A stretch of 64,000 nt of DNA, taken from the NCBI RefSeq assembly GCF_000374125.1, contig NZ_KB893625.1, forward strand, positions 654,945-718,944, in the 5' to 3' direction. Each line of letters begins with the position of its first letter. The first letter of the stretch is position 1. The position numbers were made by a program, and so were the translations under genes. The stretch is from Niabella aurantiaca DSM 17617. GTDB lineage: Bacteria; Bacteroidota; Bacteroidia; Chitinophagales; Chitinophagaceae. This document shows positions 9,208 to 18,014 of this stretch, piece after piece. The notes beneath the pieces are model-generated. The model made no database searches, was not told where the DNA came from, and worked only from the letters and a program-made list of their open reading frames with translations.

Positions 9208-9963
9208 ATGAGTAAAAGATTTAGTAATAAAATTGCAATTATAACAGGAGGCGCAAATGGAATAGGGAAAGCCGTGGCATACAGGTTGGGAAAAGAAGGT
9301 GCCAAGCTGGCCGTGTTCGATTTAGATAAAGTATTACTGCAAAAGACGATTGAGGAATTTAAAAAAGCAGGAATTACAGCAACGGGATATCTGGTAGATA
9401 TCAGCTATGAGAACGAGGTACAAAAAGCCGTTTTAGCCGTTGAACAAGAATGGCACCGGATAGATATTCTTGTGAACTCGGCGGGCATCGTGGGGCCAAC
9501 GAATACAAAAATCACTGCCTTTACTACAGCTGACTTTGATAAGATTTACCAAATTAATTTGAAAGGAACATTTCTTATTACAAAATATACATTAAAAGCA
9601 ATGGAGAAGACGGGTGCCGGCCGTTTATTGTTGATTTCTTCAATGGCTGGTAAAGAAGGAAACCCCGGCATGATTGGCTATTCTGCAACAAAGGCTGGAG
9701 TAATAGGGCTAGTTAAAGGAGTGGCGAAGGAATTTGCTGATACAAATATTACGGTGAACGGGCTTACGCCGGCTGTCATTAAAACTGCGATGAATGAAAA
9801 TACATCGGCCGAACAATTAGCTTACATGACTGCAAAAATACCTATGAAAAGACTGGGTACAGTAGAAGAAGTTGCCGCTATATCTTGCTTTATTGTTTCT
9901 GATGAAAATAGCTTTTCTACCGGCTTTATTTATGATATATCCGGAGGAAGGGCAACATATTAA
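9208..9963 (+). CDS. short-chain dehydrogenase/reductase (second in operon)
   Basis: A 251-residue classical SDR. It has a canonical dinucleotide motif TGGANGIG (13-20), acidic Asp38/Asp40 after beta-2 that favours NAD, NSAG (90-93), Ser144/145, and catalytic YSATK (Tyr158, Lys162). It resembles the 2-keto-3-deoxy-sugar-acid dehydrogenase and 3-oxoacyl-ACP-reductase-like group. With the first SDR it supplies the two oxidations needed for a non-phosphorylating route: sugar to lactone, and 2-keto-3-deoxy acid to 2,4-diketo acid. The gene immediately before the FAH-family hydrolase would fit the second oxidation, which is an inference from order. Confidence 0.9.
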   Translation: MSKRFSNKIAIITGGANGIGKAVAYRLGKEGAKLAVFDLDKVLLQKTIEEFKKAGITATGYLVDISYENEVQKAVLAVEQEWHRIDILVNSAGIVGPTNTKITAFTTADFDKIYQINLKGTFLITKYTLKAMEKTGAGRLLLISSMAGKEGNPGMIGYSATKAGVIGLVKGVAKEFADTNITVNGLTPAVIKTAMNENTSAEQLAYMTAKIPMKRLGTVEEVAAISCFIVSDENSFSTGFIYDISGGRATY

Positions 9964-10080
9964 CCAAGAGTAAACGGAATGAGAAATACTATTTGACGCA
10001 CAAATCACCTAGTATGAATTGGTATTTTTCCCTAAGGACTTAAAATACGTTTAGCATATTTATTAATTAAAAAAAAAATT

Positions 10081-10932
10081 GTGAAACTAATCAGATTTGG
10101 GGACCTGGACAATGAAAAACCAGGCATACTTAGCGAAGATGGAAAGCGAAAGGATTTATCCCGGCATTTTACAGACTGGGATAGAAGATTTTTTCAAAAT
10201 CAGGGTATCCGCCATTTAACAAAATTATTGGCGAGTGGCGTTGTTTTTCCCGATGTTCCGGAGGAAACACGCTGGGCGTCCTGTGTGGCCCGACCCGGCA
10301 AAGTAATTTGTATTGGATTAAACTATTCCGATCACGCAGCTGAATCAGGGATGGATATTCCGACAGAGCCAATAGTATTTCAAAAGGGAGCGAATACCGT
10401 AGTTGGTCCTTTTGATCATATATTGATACCGCGAAAAAGCAAAAAGACAGATTGGGAAGTAGAATTAGGGATAGTGATTGGAAAGAATGCCAGCTACCTG
10501 AATAATCCGGAGGAAGCCGGTGAGTACATTGCGGGGTATAGCATATCACATGACGTATCGGAAAGGGCTTTTCAATTGGAGAGAGGCGGGCAATGGACCA
10601 AAGGAAAGTCCTGTGATAATTTTAATCCATTGGGTCCGTATCTTGCCACACCGGAAGAAATAAAGAATGTACATGACCTTAAGATGTCATTAATGGTAAA
10701 CGGCCGACAAATGCAGCAGGGCAACACGGCAAATATGATTTTTAATTGTTATTTCCTCGTACATTATTTATCCCATTTTATGACATTGGAAGCAGGGGAC
10801 CTTATTTCAACAGGCACACCCCCCGGAGTAGGAATGGGCATGAAGCCCCCTCAATATCTGAAAGAGGGGGATGTAGTAGAACTTCAAATTGAAGGCCTTG
10901 GTAGCCAAAAGCAAGTATGTTTGCAGGGATAA
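10081..10932 (+). CDS. fumarylacetoacetate hydrolase family protein (2,4-diketo-3-deoxy sugar-acid hydrolase candidate)
   Basis: A 283-residue FAH-family enzyme starting with GTG; the N-terminus MKLIRFGDLDNEKPG is the normal start for this subgroup. Characteristic segments are VICIGLNYSDHAAESG, the metal-binding WEVELGIVIGK region, GYSISHDVSERAFQ and the C-terminal LISTGTPPGVGMGMKPPQYLKEGDVVELQIEGLG. The group includes 2,4-diketo-3-deoxy-L-fuconate hydrolase, which cleaves to pyruvate plus lactate, and hydroxypentenoate hydratases. Together with two SDRs, a dehydratase and FucP this is the strongest hint of a diketo-acid route. A 117-nt gap precedes it, the longest between intact operon members up to this point. 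Confidence 0.9.
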   Translation: MKLIRFGDLDNEKPGILSEDGKRKDLSRHFTDWDRRFFQNQGIRHLTKLLASGVVFPDVPEETRWASCVARPGKVICIGLNYSDHAAESGMDIPTEPIVFQKGANTVVGPFDHILIPRKSKKTDWEVELGIVIGKNASYLNNPEEAGEYIAGYSISHDVSERAFQLERGGQWTKGKSCDNFNPLGPYLATPEEIKNVHDLKMSLMVNGRQMQQGNTANMIFNCYFLVHYLSHFMTLEAGDLISTGTPPGVGMGMKPPQYLKEGDVVELQIEGLGSQKQVCLQG

Positions 10933-10992
10933 GATTTTCAAGTGTTATTGGCGTCAGTAATTTATTTATAAAAATTCAGCATAGCGGTTTAA

Positions 10993-11259
10993 ATGGCCCG
11001 GGGGCTAGACGATTTTGGCGGCCGGTCTTACTATGTGGAAGCCATGCGATCACTCAAATAATATCTGGGACCTGAAAATATTTGTTTAGCACCGATTATT
11101 CTCTACGTAAACGATAGAAAGCTGGCGAGGCCTTAGTTAGGAAGGGATTTAGCAGGAAAGGAAGGGCAAAGCCCGGCGTATCACTATTTCGTGAACCAGA
11201 CCATTCAAAACGGAGACCCAATTGAAGGGTCGCAAAGGGTACAAAATATCGCTAAATGA
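10993..11259 (+). pseudogene. decayed gene: 88-codon frame with two in-frame stops, ATGA-coupled to the next gene
   Basis: Between the FAH gene and the FAD oxidoreductase, one reading frame translates smoothly but is broken by TAA at 11059-11061 and TAG at 11134-11136. The segments read like protein, for example DDFGGRSYYVEAMRSLK, then YLGPENICLAPIILYVNDRK, then GQSPAYHYFVNQTIQNGDP. The frame ends at TGA 11257-11259, overlapping the next start as ATGA, which is what an intact operon gene would do. I do not recognise the family. The upstream part may also be lost. Chance conservation of frame and overlap cannot be excluded. Confidence 0.5.
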
Positions 11260-13271
11260 ATAGACGGGAAACTATAAAAATGTTAGGTCTTGGCGTTTTG
11301 CCGGCCGCACTTAATATCGATAAAAGGGCGGGTGTATTACCGGATGCCAACCCCGACTCCGATAGGGAGTATCACCTGGCTGTTTTTGGAGGAACTCCCG
11401 GCGGAATAGCGCTCACTGTAAGAGCTGCCCGTGAAGGGTTAAAGGTAGTTTTGATTAATCACAATCAGCATCTTGGCGGGATGTTTGTTAATGGCTTGGG
11501 CACCATGGATACACTATATAATGGAGCTCGGGCGCCAATTTATGATGAATTGCGCTACATGACTCATGATTACTACAGGGAAAAATACGGTAAGCAATCT
11601 CCGCAATATAAGGCCTCACTTCCTGGCTTTCCAAAAACAAGATTCGAATCGAATGTAATGGAGAAACTTATAAATGACCTCCTGGAGAAAGAAAACCTGA
11701 TTACTGTAATTAAAGACTATTACCCCGTAAAAGTGTACAGAGCGGGGAAACTAATAGATACTGTTATTTTCAGCAACAAGAACGAAGTTGATACGATTAC
11801 GATAGAAGCCGATGTTTTTGCGGATTGTTCTTATGAGGGGGACCTGGCAGTTGTAGCAAATACGCCGATGCGTATAGGCCGTGAGTCAAAAGCTGAATTT
11901 AACGAAGCGCACGCCGGTGTTGTTTACATGACGAAAGACGCCTGGCCTCCTTCGTCTAAAGCGATGAATCATATGGATCTGGGGATGGCGCGGCGTATGA
12001 ATTTGTTTGTTTATAACGTATGCTCAGACCTCATTAAGCCGGAAAGCACAGGTGCCAGTCATGAAGCGATTCAGGCGTTTAATATGAGGACTACGCTTAC
12101 CGATGATTCTAGTAACAGAATCGCAATCAAAAAGCCAACCAACTATGAAGCTGATCATATAAAAGCGGCTTTTGGTATTACAAACGATGCGGGTTTAAGC
12201 CTGCCTAATCAGAAAACCAGCTGGAATTTACCGGAACTAATGGGCGAACAGAATAACTACGTGCTCGGAAACTGGAAAGTTCGGGATCGTATTACGAAAA
12301 AATTCCGCGATATGACGCTGGCCTATCTGTATTTTCTTCAGCATGACCCGTCTGTGCCCGAAGCAATCAGAAATAAAATGCTGAAATTTGGTCTAGCCGG
12401 GAACGAATATATGGACAACGGAAATATGCCATACGAAATATATGTTCGGGAAGCGTGGCGTCTAGAAGGCCGTGCTGTATTTACGGAGCATAATGCCTTG
12501 CTATCAAAAGGGATTAAAAGAGCACCCATACAAACAGACAGCATAAGTGTTACCGAATGGTTTATGGACGCTCACGCATGCCGTGGGCTTACCTTACCCG
12601 GAAGCAAACCAGAAGGAGAAATTATGCTGAAAAACAAGACATTCCCGGGACAGGTATCCTGCGACTGCATCTTTCCCAAAGATATTGATAATCTGATAGT
12701 ACCGGTTTGCCTCTCTTCTTCTCATGTAGGTTGGGGTACGATCCGGCTGGAGCCAACTTGGATGAGCATTTGTGAGGCGGCGGGGCATATAGTAGTGATG
12801 GCGATCCAAAACAAGGTGGCGCCCGCACAAGTAAATAAGGATAAGCTTTTGCAGTTATTAGCCAGTAAGGCCCTTATGATCACTTTTTTTAATGATGTGG
12901 AAGGCAGGGAGTACGCGCCATGGTACCCGGCTGTTCAATATTTAGGAACAAAAGGTTTTTTTGGTTCTTATAATGCGAAACCGCATGACCTGCTAACTCG
13001 GGCATTGGCAAGCGCATGGCTGGATCATACTGCCAGGCTGGCTAAAAATCCGTTATTGGATCCTATGAAGTATGCAGCTGGAATCTTCTCCCGGGAAAAC
13101 CTGAAAAGTGATGGCATTACCGGAGCTGATTTTTCGAAAATGCTAAGCGAAAGCAATGATAGATCACCCCGTAAAATTTTGGCAGTGATGCGGAGCCTGA
13201 AAATAAATCCTAAGACTATGATTACCCGGGGAGATGCGTGCAGGGTGATTTTTGAGGTGCTTAAGGCATAA
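11256..13271 (+). CDS. FAD-dependent oxidoreductase (PF12831-type), exported
   Basis: A 671-residue flavoprotein. The N-terminus MNRRETIKMLGLGVLPAAL has twin arginines and a hydrophobic stretch, suggesting Tat or Sec export. The FAD-binding Rossmann motif is FGGTPGGIA followed by AAREGLKVVLI and HLGGMFVNGLG. Further FAD contacts are likely around VFADCSYEGDLA. These proteins occur in many Bacteroidota and Planctomycetota glycan clusters, but their reactions are largely unknown. A periplasmic sugar or sugar-acid oxidation would suit this operon. The start codon overlaps the stop of the decayed frame upstream. Confidence 0.85.
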   Translation: MNRRETIKMLGLGVLPAALNIDKRAGVLPDANPDSDREYHLAVFGGTPGGIALTVRAAREGLKVVLINHNQHLGGMFVNGLGTMDTLYNGARAPIYDELRYMTHDYYREKYGKQSPQYKASLPGFPKTRFESNVMEKLINDLLEKENLITVIKDYYPVKVYRAGKLIDTVIFSNKNEVDTITIEADVFADCSYEGDLAVVANTPMRIGRESKAEFNEAHAGVVYMTKDAWPPSSKAMNHMDLGMARRMNLFVYNVCSDLIKPESTGASHEAIQAFNMRTTLTDDSSNRIAIKKPTNYEADHIKAAFGITNDAGLSLPNQKTSWNLPELMGEQNNYVLGNWKVRDRITKKFRDMTLAYLYFLQHDPSVPEAIRNKMLKFGLAGNEYMDNGNMPYEIYVREAWRLEGRAVFTEHNALLSKGIKRAPIQTDSISVTEWFMDAHACRGLTLPGSKPEGEIMLKNKTFPGQVSCDCIFPKDIDNLIVPVCLSSSHVGWGTIRLEPTWMSICEAAGHIVVMAIQNKVAPAQVNKDKLLQLLASKALMITFFNDVEGREYAPWYPAVQYLGTKGFFGSYNAKPHDLLTRALASAWLDHTARLAKNPLLDPMKYAAGIFSRENLKSDGITGADFSKMLSESNDRSPRKILAVMRSLKINPKTMITRGDACRVIFEVLKA

Positions 13272-13306
13272 CGGATTGCAACGAAGCCACAATAACCGGT
13301 AACTTT

Positions 13307-14431
13307 ATGAATTCAAATAAAATGGTGTTTATTTATAAATATTCAATTATTCTGTTGGGTTTATTAGAAACATTCAATATGTGTTGTTCGGCCCAATTGC
13401 CTTCGCTTTCAAAGCCTGGTGAAGGGGCATATATTAAAGCGGAACTTATTTATCCGCTGAACAACCGGCCAGCACCACAAGCGCATGCTTCTACTATCGT
13501 CGAAACGCACTCAGGTTTGGTGAGTGCTTTTTTCTCGGGCACGCGGGAGAAGGATCCTGATGTGGGAATCTGGGTGTCGCGTAAGATCAGCGGTAAGTGG
13601 AGTTGGCCCATAGAGGTCGCCAACGGCGTCATCAATGACACCGTCAGGTATCCTTGCTGGAATCCCGTATTGTTTCGTCCGAAACAGGCTCCGTTAATGC
13701 TTTTTTACAAAGTCGGGCCCAACCCGGAAGCGTGGTGGGGGATGCTGATGACTTCCGACGATGACGGAAGAACATGGTCGGTTCCTCGTAAGCTGGGCGA
13801 CGACAAAAAGATTGGCCATTTAATTGGACCGGTAAAGAATAAACCTATACAATTTAAGGACGGCACAATGATCAACCCATCGAGCATTGAAAAGGTTACC
13901 CTTAACGGAGAGATCGACTGGAGAGTTTATTTTGAAATAAGTAAGGATACAGGTAAAACCTGGGAGGTTATCGGACCAGTCAATGACGGTGTTGAATTTG
14001 ATGCCATTCAACCGAGCCTGCTAGCTTATCCCGGCGGAAACATTCAAGCTATTTGTAGAACGAGGCAGGACCTACTCGCTCAAAGTTGGTCCACTGATGG
14101 GGGTCGGACCTGGAGTAAAATGACAGCACTTGATCTTCCTAATCCAAATTCGGGAACTGATGCCGTAACACTTAAGGATGGGCGGCAGCTACTCGTATAC
14201 AATCATAGTACCAGAAAGGGGCCGGAGCCGAAGGGTAGAAATCTTCTAAATCTGGCGATCTCTAGTGATGGTATCAACTGGAAGCCGGTTATGACTCTTG
14301 AGAATGAGCCCATTCAGGACGGGTACGCTTATCCGGCGATTATACAGTCTTCAGACGGGCTGGTGCATATTACCTATACGTACAATAGACGGGCTATTAA
14401 ATATATATTAATAGACCCGGCAAAGCTATAA
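13307..14431 (+). CDS. secreted sialidase-like BNR/Asp-box beta-propeller protein
   Basis: A 374-residue protein with an N-terminal signal peptide (hydrophobic about residues 8-29, ending CSAQ). Asp-box motifs of a six-bladed propeller are visible: SDDDGRTW, SKDTGKTW, STDGGRTW and a weaker SSDGINW. HASTIVETHSGLVSAFFSG near the N-terminus and CRTRQDLLAQSWSTDGG resemble the BNR_2 family. That fold covers sialidases, alpha-L-rhamnosidases and polysaccharide lyases, so the activity is open. It is the last intact gene of the operon and probably acts on the glycan outside the inner membrane. Confidence 0.82.
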   Translation: MNSNKMVFIYKYSIILLGLLETFNMCCSAQLPSLSKPGEGAYIKAELIYPLNNRPAPQAHASTIVETHSGLVSAFFSGTREKDPDVGIWVSRKISGKWSWPIEVANGVINDTVRYPCWNPVLFRPKQAPLMLFYKVGPNPEAWWGMLMTSDDDGRTWSVPRKLGDDKKIGHLIGPVKNKPIQFKDGTMINPSSIEKVTLNGEIDWRVYFEISKDTGKTWEVIGPVNDGVEFDAIQPSLLAYPGGNIQAICRTRQDLLAQSWSTDGGRTWSKMTALDLPNPNSGTDAVTLKDGRQLLVYNHSTRKGPEPKGRNLLNLAISSDGINWKPVMTLENEPIQDGYAYPAIIQSSDGLVHITYTYNRRAIKYILIDPAKL

Positions 14432-14742
14432 ATGGAGGCACTCAAAAAATTGAAATAACATGCGACAAAAACAGGATAAATAGTGAGGGCAGGCGCATTT
14501 TTACGGGAACCGGAATTTCGTGATGTAGGAAAAAATATGGCTGGTTTCAAAAGCCGCCATTTACCTTCGGTGAGAATAGTTTGGGCAGAACGTTTTGATA
14601 CCGGTTCGGTATAATCTCCTGACCCCATATTCCGGCAATAGTGCTTCGTAAATGTTGAGTTCTCAAGCTCTCTTTCGTGCGTGAAAGGCGGAGAACCACA
14701 AACAATACCCAACCTTTGCACCTAACCAATTGATTTTAATAG
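14432..14742. other. intergenic stretch between operon end and tRNA, no supported gene
   Basis: About 310 nt lie between the propeller gene and the tRNA terminator. Two overlapping minus-strand open frames (about 14374-14721 and 14547-14729) can be read, but neither has a recognisable domain or start signal. The larger one runs into the end of the propeller gene. This is where an island junction would be expected, yet no integrase motif or copy of the tRNA 3' end is visible here. Confidence 0.4.
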
Positions 14743-14771
14743 AAAAAGGGCTGATCCAAATAGACCAACCC
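14743..14771 (-). terminator. intrinsic terminator of tRNA-Met
   Basis: On the minus strand a nine-pair stem (GGGTTGGTC with GATCAGCCC, including G-U pairs, six-base loop) is followed by a T run at 14747-14743. It lies about 30 nt past the tRNA 3' end. Confidence 0.6.
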
Positions 14772-14800
14772 TCTGTTATTTTGGGAGAAACTCCCAATCG

Positions 14801-14874
14801 TAGCGGGATCGGGAGTTGAACCCGAGACCTTTGGGTTATGAATCCAACGCTCTAACCACCTGAGCTACCCCGCC
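14801..14874 (-). tRNA. tRNA-Met (CAT)
   Basis: A 74-nt cloverleaf on the minus strand. The acceptor arm is GGCGGGG paired with TCCCGCT (G-U at both ends), then discriminator A. TAGCTC begins the D arm, the anticodon loop is TTCATAA with anticodon CAT, and the T arm is TCGGG-TTCAACT-CCCGA. CCA is not encoded. An A-C mismatch closes the anticodon stem. The G1-U72 pair argues against initiator tRNA. An isoleucine tRNA with lysidine cannot be fully excluded, so elongator Met is the better call. Its 3' end faces the left-hand operon. Confidence 0.88.
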
Positions 14875-14904
14875 ATACGGAATTTAAAATCAATTACCGG
14901 GCCG

Positions 14905-14912
14905 CAAAAATA
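14905..14912 (-). promoter_or_regulatory. TAnnTTTG -7 box for tRNA-Met
   Basis: The minus strand reads TATTTTTG, matching the Bacteroidota -7 consensus TAnnTTTG, about 30 nt before the tRNA 5' end. No well-spaced TTG -33 element is obvious. Confidence 0.5.
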
Positions 14913-14964
14913 GTTATTCTTGCTGTAATTCGGAAATCAATTGATGAGTTTTCTGAAAAATGTT

Positions 14965-15294
14965 TTAACCGGCTGCATCTAAAATATCTTCCATGTAAAC
15001 GGCGCTGTGACTCTCATTATAAACACATTTTCCGTTTTTGATCAGTAACACCTGGGGCGACTCGTGGCGGATGCTATAATGTGCTGCGATCGCATTGGAC
15101 ACATTACGGCAGGCGATCAGGTCCAGGTAATAGAAGTCGATCTCCGCAGGCAAGGTCCCTTTATTCAGCCGGCTTTTGACAACGCTACTGATGGAACAAC
15201 GGGTACTGTGCTTAAAGATCAGCTGGGGTCTGCTGACCGAGGCACGATCGATATCCGGTAATTGTTCTTCTTTTTCGAGGAGGATCCAGTCCAT
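14965..15294 (-). CDS. ytxJ: bacillithiol system redox-active protein YtxJ
   Basis: A 109-residue thioredoxin-fold protein of the YtxJ (DUF2847) family. The signature FKHSTRCSIS carries the single redox Cys (Cys33) in place of a CxxC pair. A cis-Pro is expected at SPQVLLI, near residue 80. The family is associated with bacillithiol, probably as a monothiol bacilliredoxin-like protein. bshC, the last enzyme of bacillithiol synthesis, is also in this window at 37839. It lies 24 nt downstream of the YebC-family gene and is probably co-transcribed with it. Confidence 0.88.
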   Translation of the reverse strand: MDWILLEKEEQLPDIDRASVSRPQLIFKHSTRCSISSVVKSRLNKGTLPAEIDFYYLDLIACRNVSNAIAAHYSIRHESPQVLLIKNGKCVYNESHSAVYMEDILDAAG

Positions 15295-15318
15295 TTTAAA
15301 TATTGATTGCTGCCTGCT

Positions 15319-16041
15319 CTATTGCATATTGTGGAATACCTTCTGCACATCATCGTCCTGCTCCAGCCGCTCGATCAGCTTGCTTACTTCTTCTGCCTGT
15401 TCATCGGTCACCGGAACCGTGGTGCCGGGGATCCACTCTACTTCGGCACTGATGGGGGTAATGTTTTTTTCTTCCAGGGCTTTTTGCATATTGCCAAAAT
15501 CAGTGAACCCCACACGTGCCACAAGGACCTCTTTCTCATTTTCATCGGTGCTCTCACCCAGCTCTTCCAGGCCGGCATCGATCAGTTCCAGTTCCAGCTC
15601 CTCCGCATTCAATCCCTCGGGATTTAATTTGAAAACGCCCATTTTAGTGAATTGAAAGGCTACGCTGCCACTGTTGCCCAGGGTACCACCGCCTTTATTG
15701 AAATGTGATTTTACATTTGCCACCGTGCGTACATGGTTGTCAGTGGCCGTTTCAACCAGTACGGCAACGCCATGGGGCCCGTATCCTTCATAGAGGAGCT
15801 CATCATAGTTCTCCATCTCTTTTCCCTGGGCTCTTTTGATGGCCGCTTCTACCCGGTCTTTGGGCATATTTACACTTTTGGCATTCTGCATACAGCGGCG
15901 CAATGCGGCATTGGTATGCGGGTCCGGACCACCGGCCTTTACAGCGATGGCAATTTCCTTACCAATACGGGTAAACTGTTTGGCCATACGGTCATACCGG
16001 GCAAACATAGTGGCTTTACGAACTTCAAATATCCTTCCCAT
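15319..16041 (-). CDS. YebC/PmpR/TACO1-family protein
   Basis: A 240-residue member of the YebC family, close to the usual 235-250 length. Hallmarks are the N-terminal helical domain ([21 protein letters not shown], split as [11 protein letters not shown] and [11 protein letters not shown]), [50 protein letters not shown] and the acidic C-terminal lobe. Members were described as DNA-binding regulators; recent work on relatives points to a role in translation of proline-rich stretches. The N-terminus is slightly divergent ([27 protein letters not shown]) compared with the common MAGHSKWANIKHRK opening, as seen in the Bacteroidota branch. A TAAATTTG box lies about 35 nt upstream. Confidence 0.93.
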   Translation of the reverse strand: MGRIFEVRKATMFARYDRMAKQFTRIGKEIAIAVKAGGPDPHTNAALRRCMQNAKSVNMPKDRVEAAIKRAQGKEMENYDELLYEGYGPHGVAVLVETATDNHVRTVANVKSHFNKGGGTLGNSGSVAFQFTKMGVFKLNPEGLNAEELELELIDAGLEELGESTDENEKEVLVARVGFTDFGNMQKALEEKNITPISAEVEWIPGTTVPVTDEQAEEVSKLIERLEQDDDVQKVFHNMQ

Positions 16042-16076
16042 AAAAATTTCTTTCTGACTGTGCGTTAATAAGGGTG

Positions 16077-16084
16077 CAAATTTA
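16077..16084 (-). promoter_or_regulatory. TAnnTTTG -7 box for the YebC-family gene
   Basis: The minus strand reads TAAATTTG, an exact match to TAnnTTTG, 35 nt before the start codon at 16041. A -33 TTG at the usual distance is not seen. Confidence 0.5.
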
Positions 16085-16103
16085 TGGCTTCTTTGACGAA
16101 GTA

Positions 16104-16136
16104 TAAAAAAACAGCCTGCTTTTACGGGCAGGCTGT
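16104..16136 (-). terminator. intrinsic terminator after APC permease
   Basis: A perfect nine-pair stem (ACAGCCTGC with GCAGGCTGT, eight-base loop) at 16111-16136, followed on the minus strand by a run of T at 16110-16104. It sits 18 nt past the permease stop and insulates the YebC-family gene downstream. A shorter T run on the other side could allow weak bidirectional use. Confidence 0.85.
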
Positions 16137-16154
16137 AAAAATAATATGATGCGC

Positions 16155-17843
16155 TTACTGGTCAACTCCGGTTGCGGCAGATGTTTTGGACGACCGGTTT
16201 GCCAAAAAGAGCAGGAAGTGCAAAGCCGCAAAACCAACAGAGAAATAAAACAGGCCGGTATCCGGTACATTGGTGGTATAGTGATGGGCAAAGGCAACGG
16301 CCGCCAGGATCACTGCCATCACCAGTCCCGTATTGGAGACGGTACGGTAGCTGCTGCTGTCGTGTTTCCCCTTATTCAGGATGCTGTGTTTTAACCCAAA
16401 GAACAGATATACATCCATACCGATCAGCATCCATACGATCAGGCGGATCCAGGTATCAAACGGCAGGAAAGCCATCATGCCAAAACAAACGATCACGCCC
16501 AGGATGGGAACCAGGGGAACCAGGGGTGTTTTGAATGCCCTTGGGGCATCCGGGTTCGATTTCCGCAGGATGATCACACCGATGCAAACAAGGATAAAGG
16601 CAAACAGGGTACCGATGCTGGTCATTTCGCCTACAACCCTTCCCGGAACAAAGGCCGCGAACAGGCTTACGAATACCATAAAGAACAGGTTGGAACGGGC
16701 AGGTGTCCGGTATTTGTGGTGCACCACTGAAAAGAACCGGGGCAGCAATCCGTCGCTGCTCATAGAATAGAATACACGGCTTTGTCCCAGCAGCATCACC
16801 AGTATCACAGAAGCATATCCCAGCAGGATGGCTATAATAATGGTATTATTCAGCCAGGGGTAAGCCGGCTGGATCTTACCGGTTGCATCAGCAAGTCCCA
16901 TATGGTCAATGGCGGTAGCTACCGGCGCCAGGTGATCACTTGAAGTGCCTTGTCCAAACTCCGTATAATGGGCCACACCAACCATCACATAGGCAAAAAT
17001 AATATACAATACGGTACAAATAAGCAGAGAGCCCATGATACCGATGGGCATGGCCTTTTTGGGATTTTTTGTTTCCTGGGCGGCCGTCGACACGGCATCA
17101 AACCCGATATAGGCGAAAAAGACGACGGCTGCCGCGCGGATGATGCCCGACCAGCCGAATTTTCCAAACTCGCCCTGATTCTCGGGGATCAGGGGCTGCA
17201 GATTCTCCGGACGGACATATTTAAAGCCCACAAAAATAAACGTGAGCACAATACCCACTTTCAGGATCACAATGATCGTATTTACCAAAGCCGACTCGCT
17301 AGTTCCTTTGATCAATACCAGCGACATCAGTACGACAATGAATACTGCCGGGAGGTTCATCAGTCCATGTGTTCCGTCTGCGGCCGTGTCGAAAGGGGTC
17401 ATCATCAAATGCTGCGGCAGCGAAACGCCAAAAGACGCCAGCAGCTTTGACAGGTAGCCCGACCAGCTGGAGGCAACGGTGGCTGCACCTACCGCATATT
17501 CCAGCACCAGGTCCCAGCCAATGATCCAGGCAATGAACTCACCCATGGTGGCATAACTATAGGTGTAGGCGCTGCCCGCAACCGGGATCATCGAAGCAAA
17601 TTCCGCATAACACAGGCCGGCAAAAGCACAACCCAGCGCAGCAACTACAAATGAGATCATGATCGCAGGCCCCGCATAATTCGCTGCTGCCATGCCGGTG
17701 ATCGAAAACAGGCCGGCTCCGATGATGGCACCGATTCCCAGGGCCACCAATGACCAGGAAGTAAGTGTTTTTTTTAACCCTTGTTCCGATTCCTCAGATT
17801 CAGCTAATAAGGCATGCAATGGTTTCTTGACAAATAATCCCAT
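16155..17843 (-). CDS. APC-family amino acid permease (cationic amino acid transporter type)
   Basis: A 562-residue inner-membrane permease. TM1 carries the helix-breaking substrate motif [15 protein letters not shown], and the following [31 protein letters not shown] is the conserved APC region. About 13-14 hydrophobic segments can be traced, which fits the CAT/YfnA branch rather than the 12-TM LysP branch. [22 protein letters not shown] is the standard loop in the middle. It is a single-gene unit with its own terminator and lies opposite the symporter gene. Substrate is unknown; a basic or neutral amino acid is likely. Confidence 0.9.
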   Translation of the reverse strand: MGLFVKKPLHALLAESEESEQGLKKTLTSWSLVALGIGAIIGAGLFSITGMAAANYAGPAIMISFVVAALGCAFAGLCYAEFASMIPVAGSAYTYSYATMGEFIAWIIGWDLVLEYAVGAATVASSWSGYLSKLLASFGVSLPQHLMMTPFDTAADGTHGLMNLPAVFIVVLMSLVLIKGTSESALVNTIIVILKVGIVLTFIFVGFKYVRPENLQPLIPENQGEFGKFGWSGIIRAAAVVFFAYIGFDAVSTAAQETKNPKKAMPIGIMGSLLICTVLYIIFAYVMVGVAHYTEFGQGTSSDHLAPVATAIDHMGLADATGKIQPAYPWLNNTIIIAILLGYASVILVMLLGQSRVFYSMSSDGLLPRFFSVVHHKYRTPARSNLFFMVFVSLFAAFVPGRVVGEMTSIGTLFAFILVCIGVIILRKSNPDAPRAFKTPLVPLVPILGVIVCFGMMAFLPFDTWIRLIVWMLIGMDVYLFFGLKHSILNKGKHDSSSYRTVSNTGLVMAVILAAVAFAHHYTTNVPDTGLFYFSVGFAALHFLLFLANRSSKTSAATGVDQ

Positions 17844-17988
17844 AAGATTGATTCTTTAATGAGTAGTTTATTTTTAATAAAAATTATACGGCAGTGAAAA
17901 GTAAGCAATAATACGCTTCCCGGATAAAACTTATTCCATTTTTTTGAAAATTATTAAAGGGGGGAGGCCCTTTTTCAGGCTAAACCTT

Positions 17989-17996
17989 TAGTTTTG
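17989..17996 (+). promoter_or_regulatory. TAnnTTTG -7 box for the dicarboxylate/amino-acid symporter
   Basis: TAGTTTTG matches the -7 consensus 18 nt before ATG 18015. It overlaps the alternative TTG codon at 17994, which argues against that upstream start. Confidence 0.5.
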
Positions 17997-18014
17997 GCAA
18001 ATAACTACTCGACT

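Noticed and set aside
14374-14729. Two overlapping minus-strand frames beside the tRNA
   Set aside because: No family, no start signal, and one overlaps the end of the propeller gene. Mentioned only as an intergenic feature.
17994-18014. TTG start for the dicarboxylate/amino-acid symporter
   Set aside because: It overlaps a TAnnTTTG promoter box; ATG 18015 lies a suitable distance downstream.
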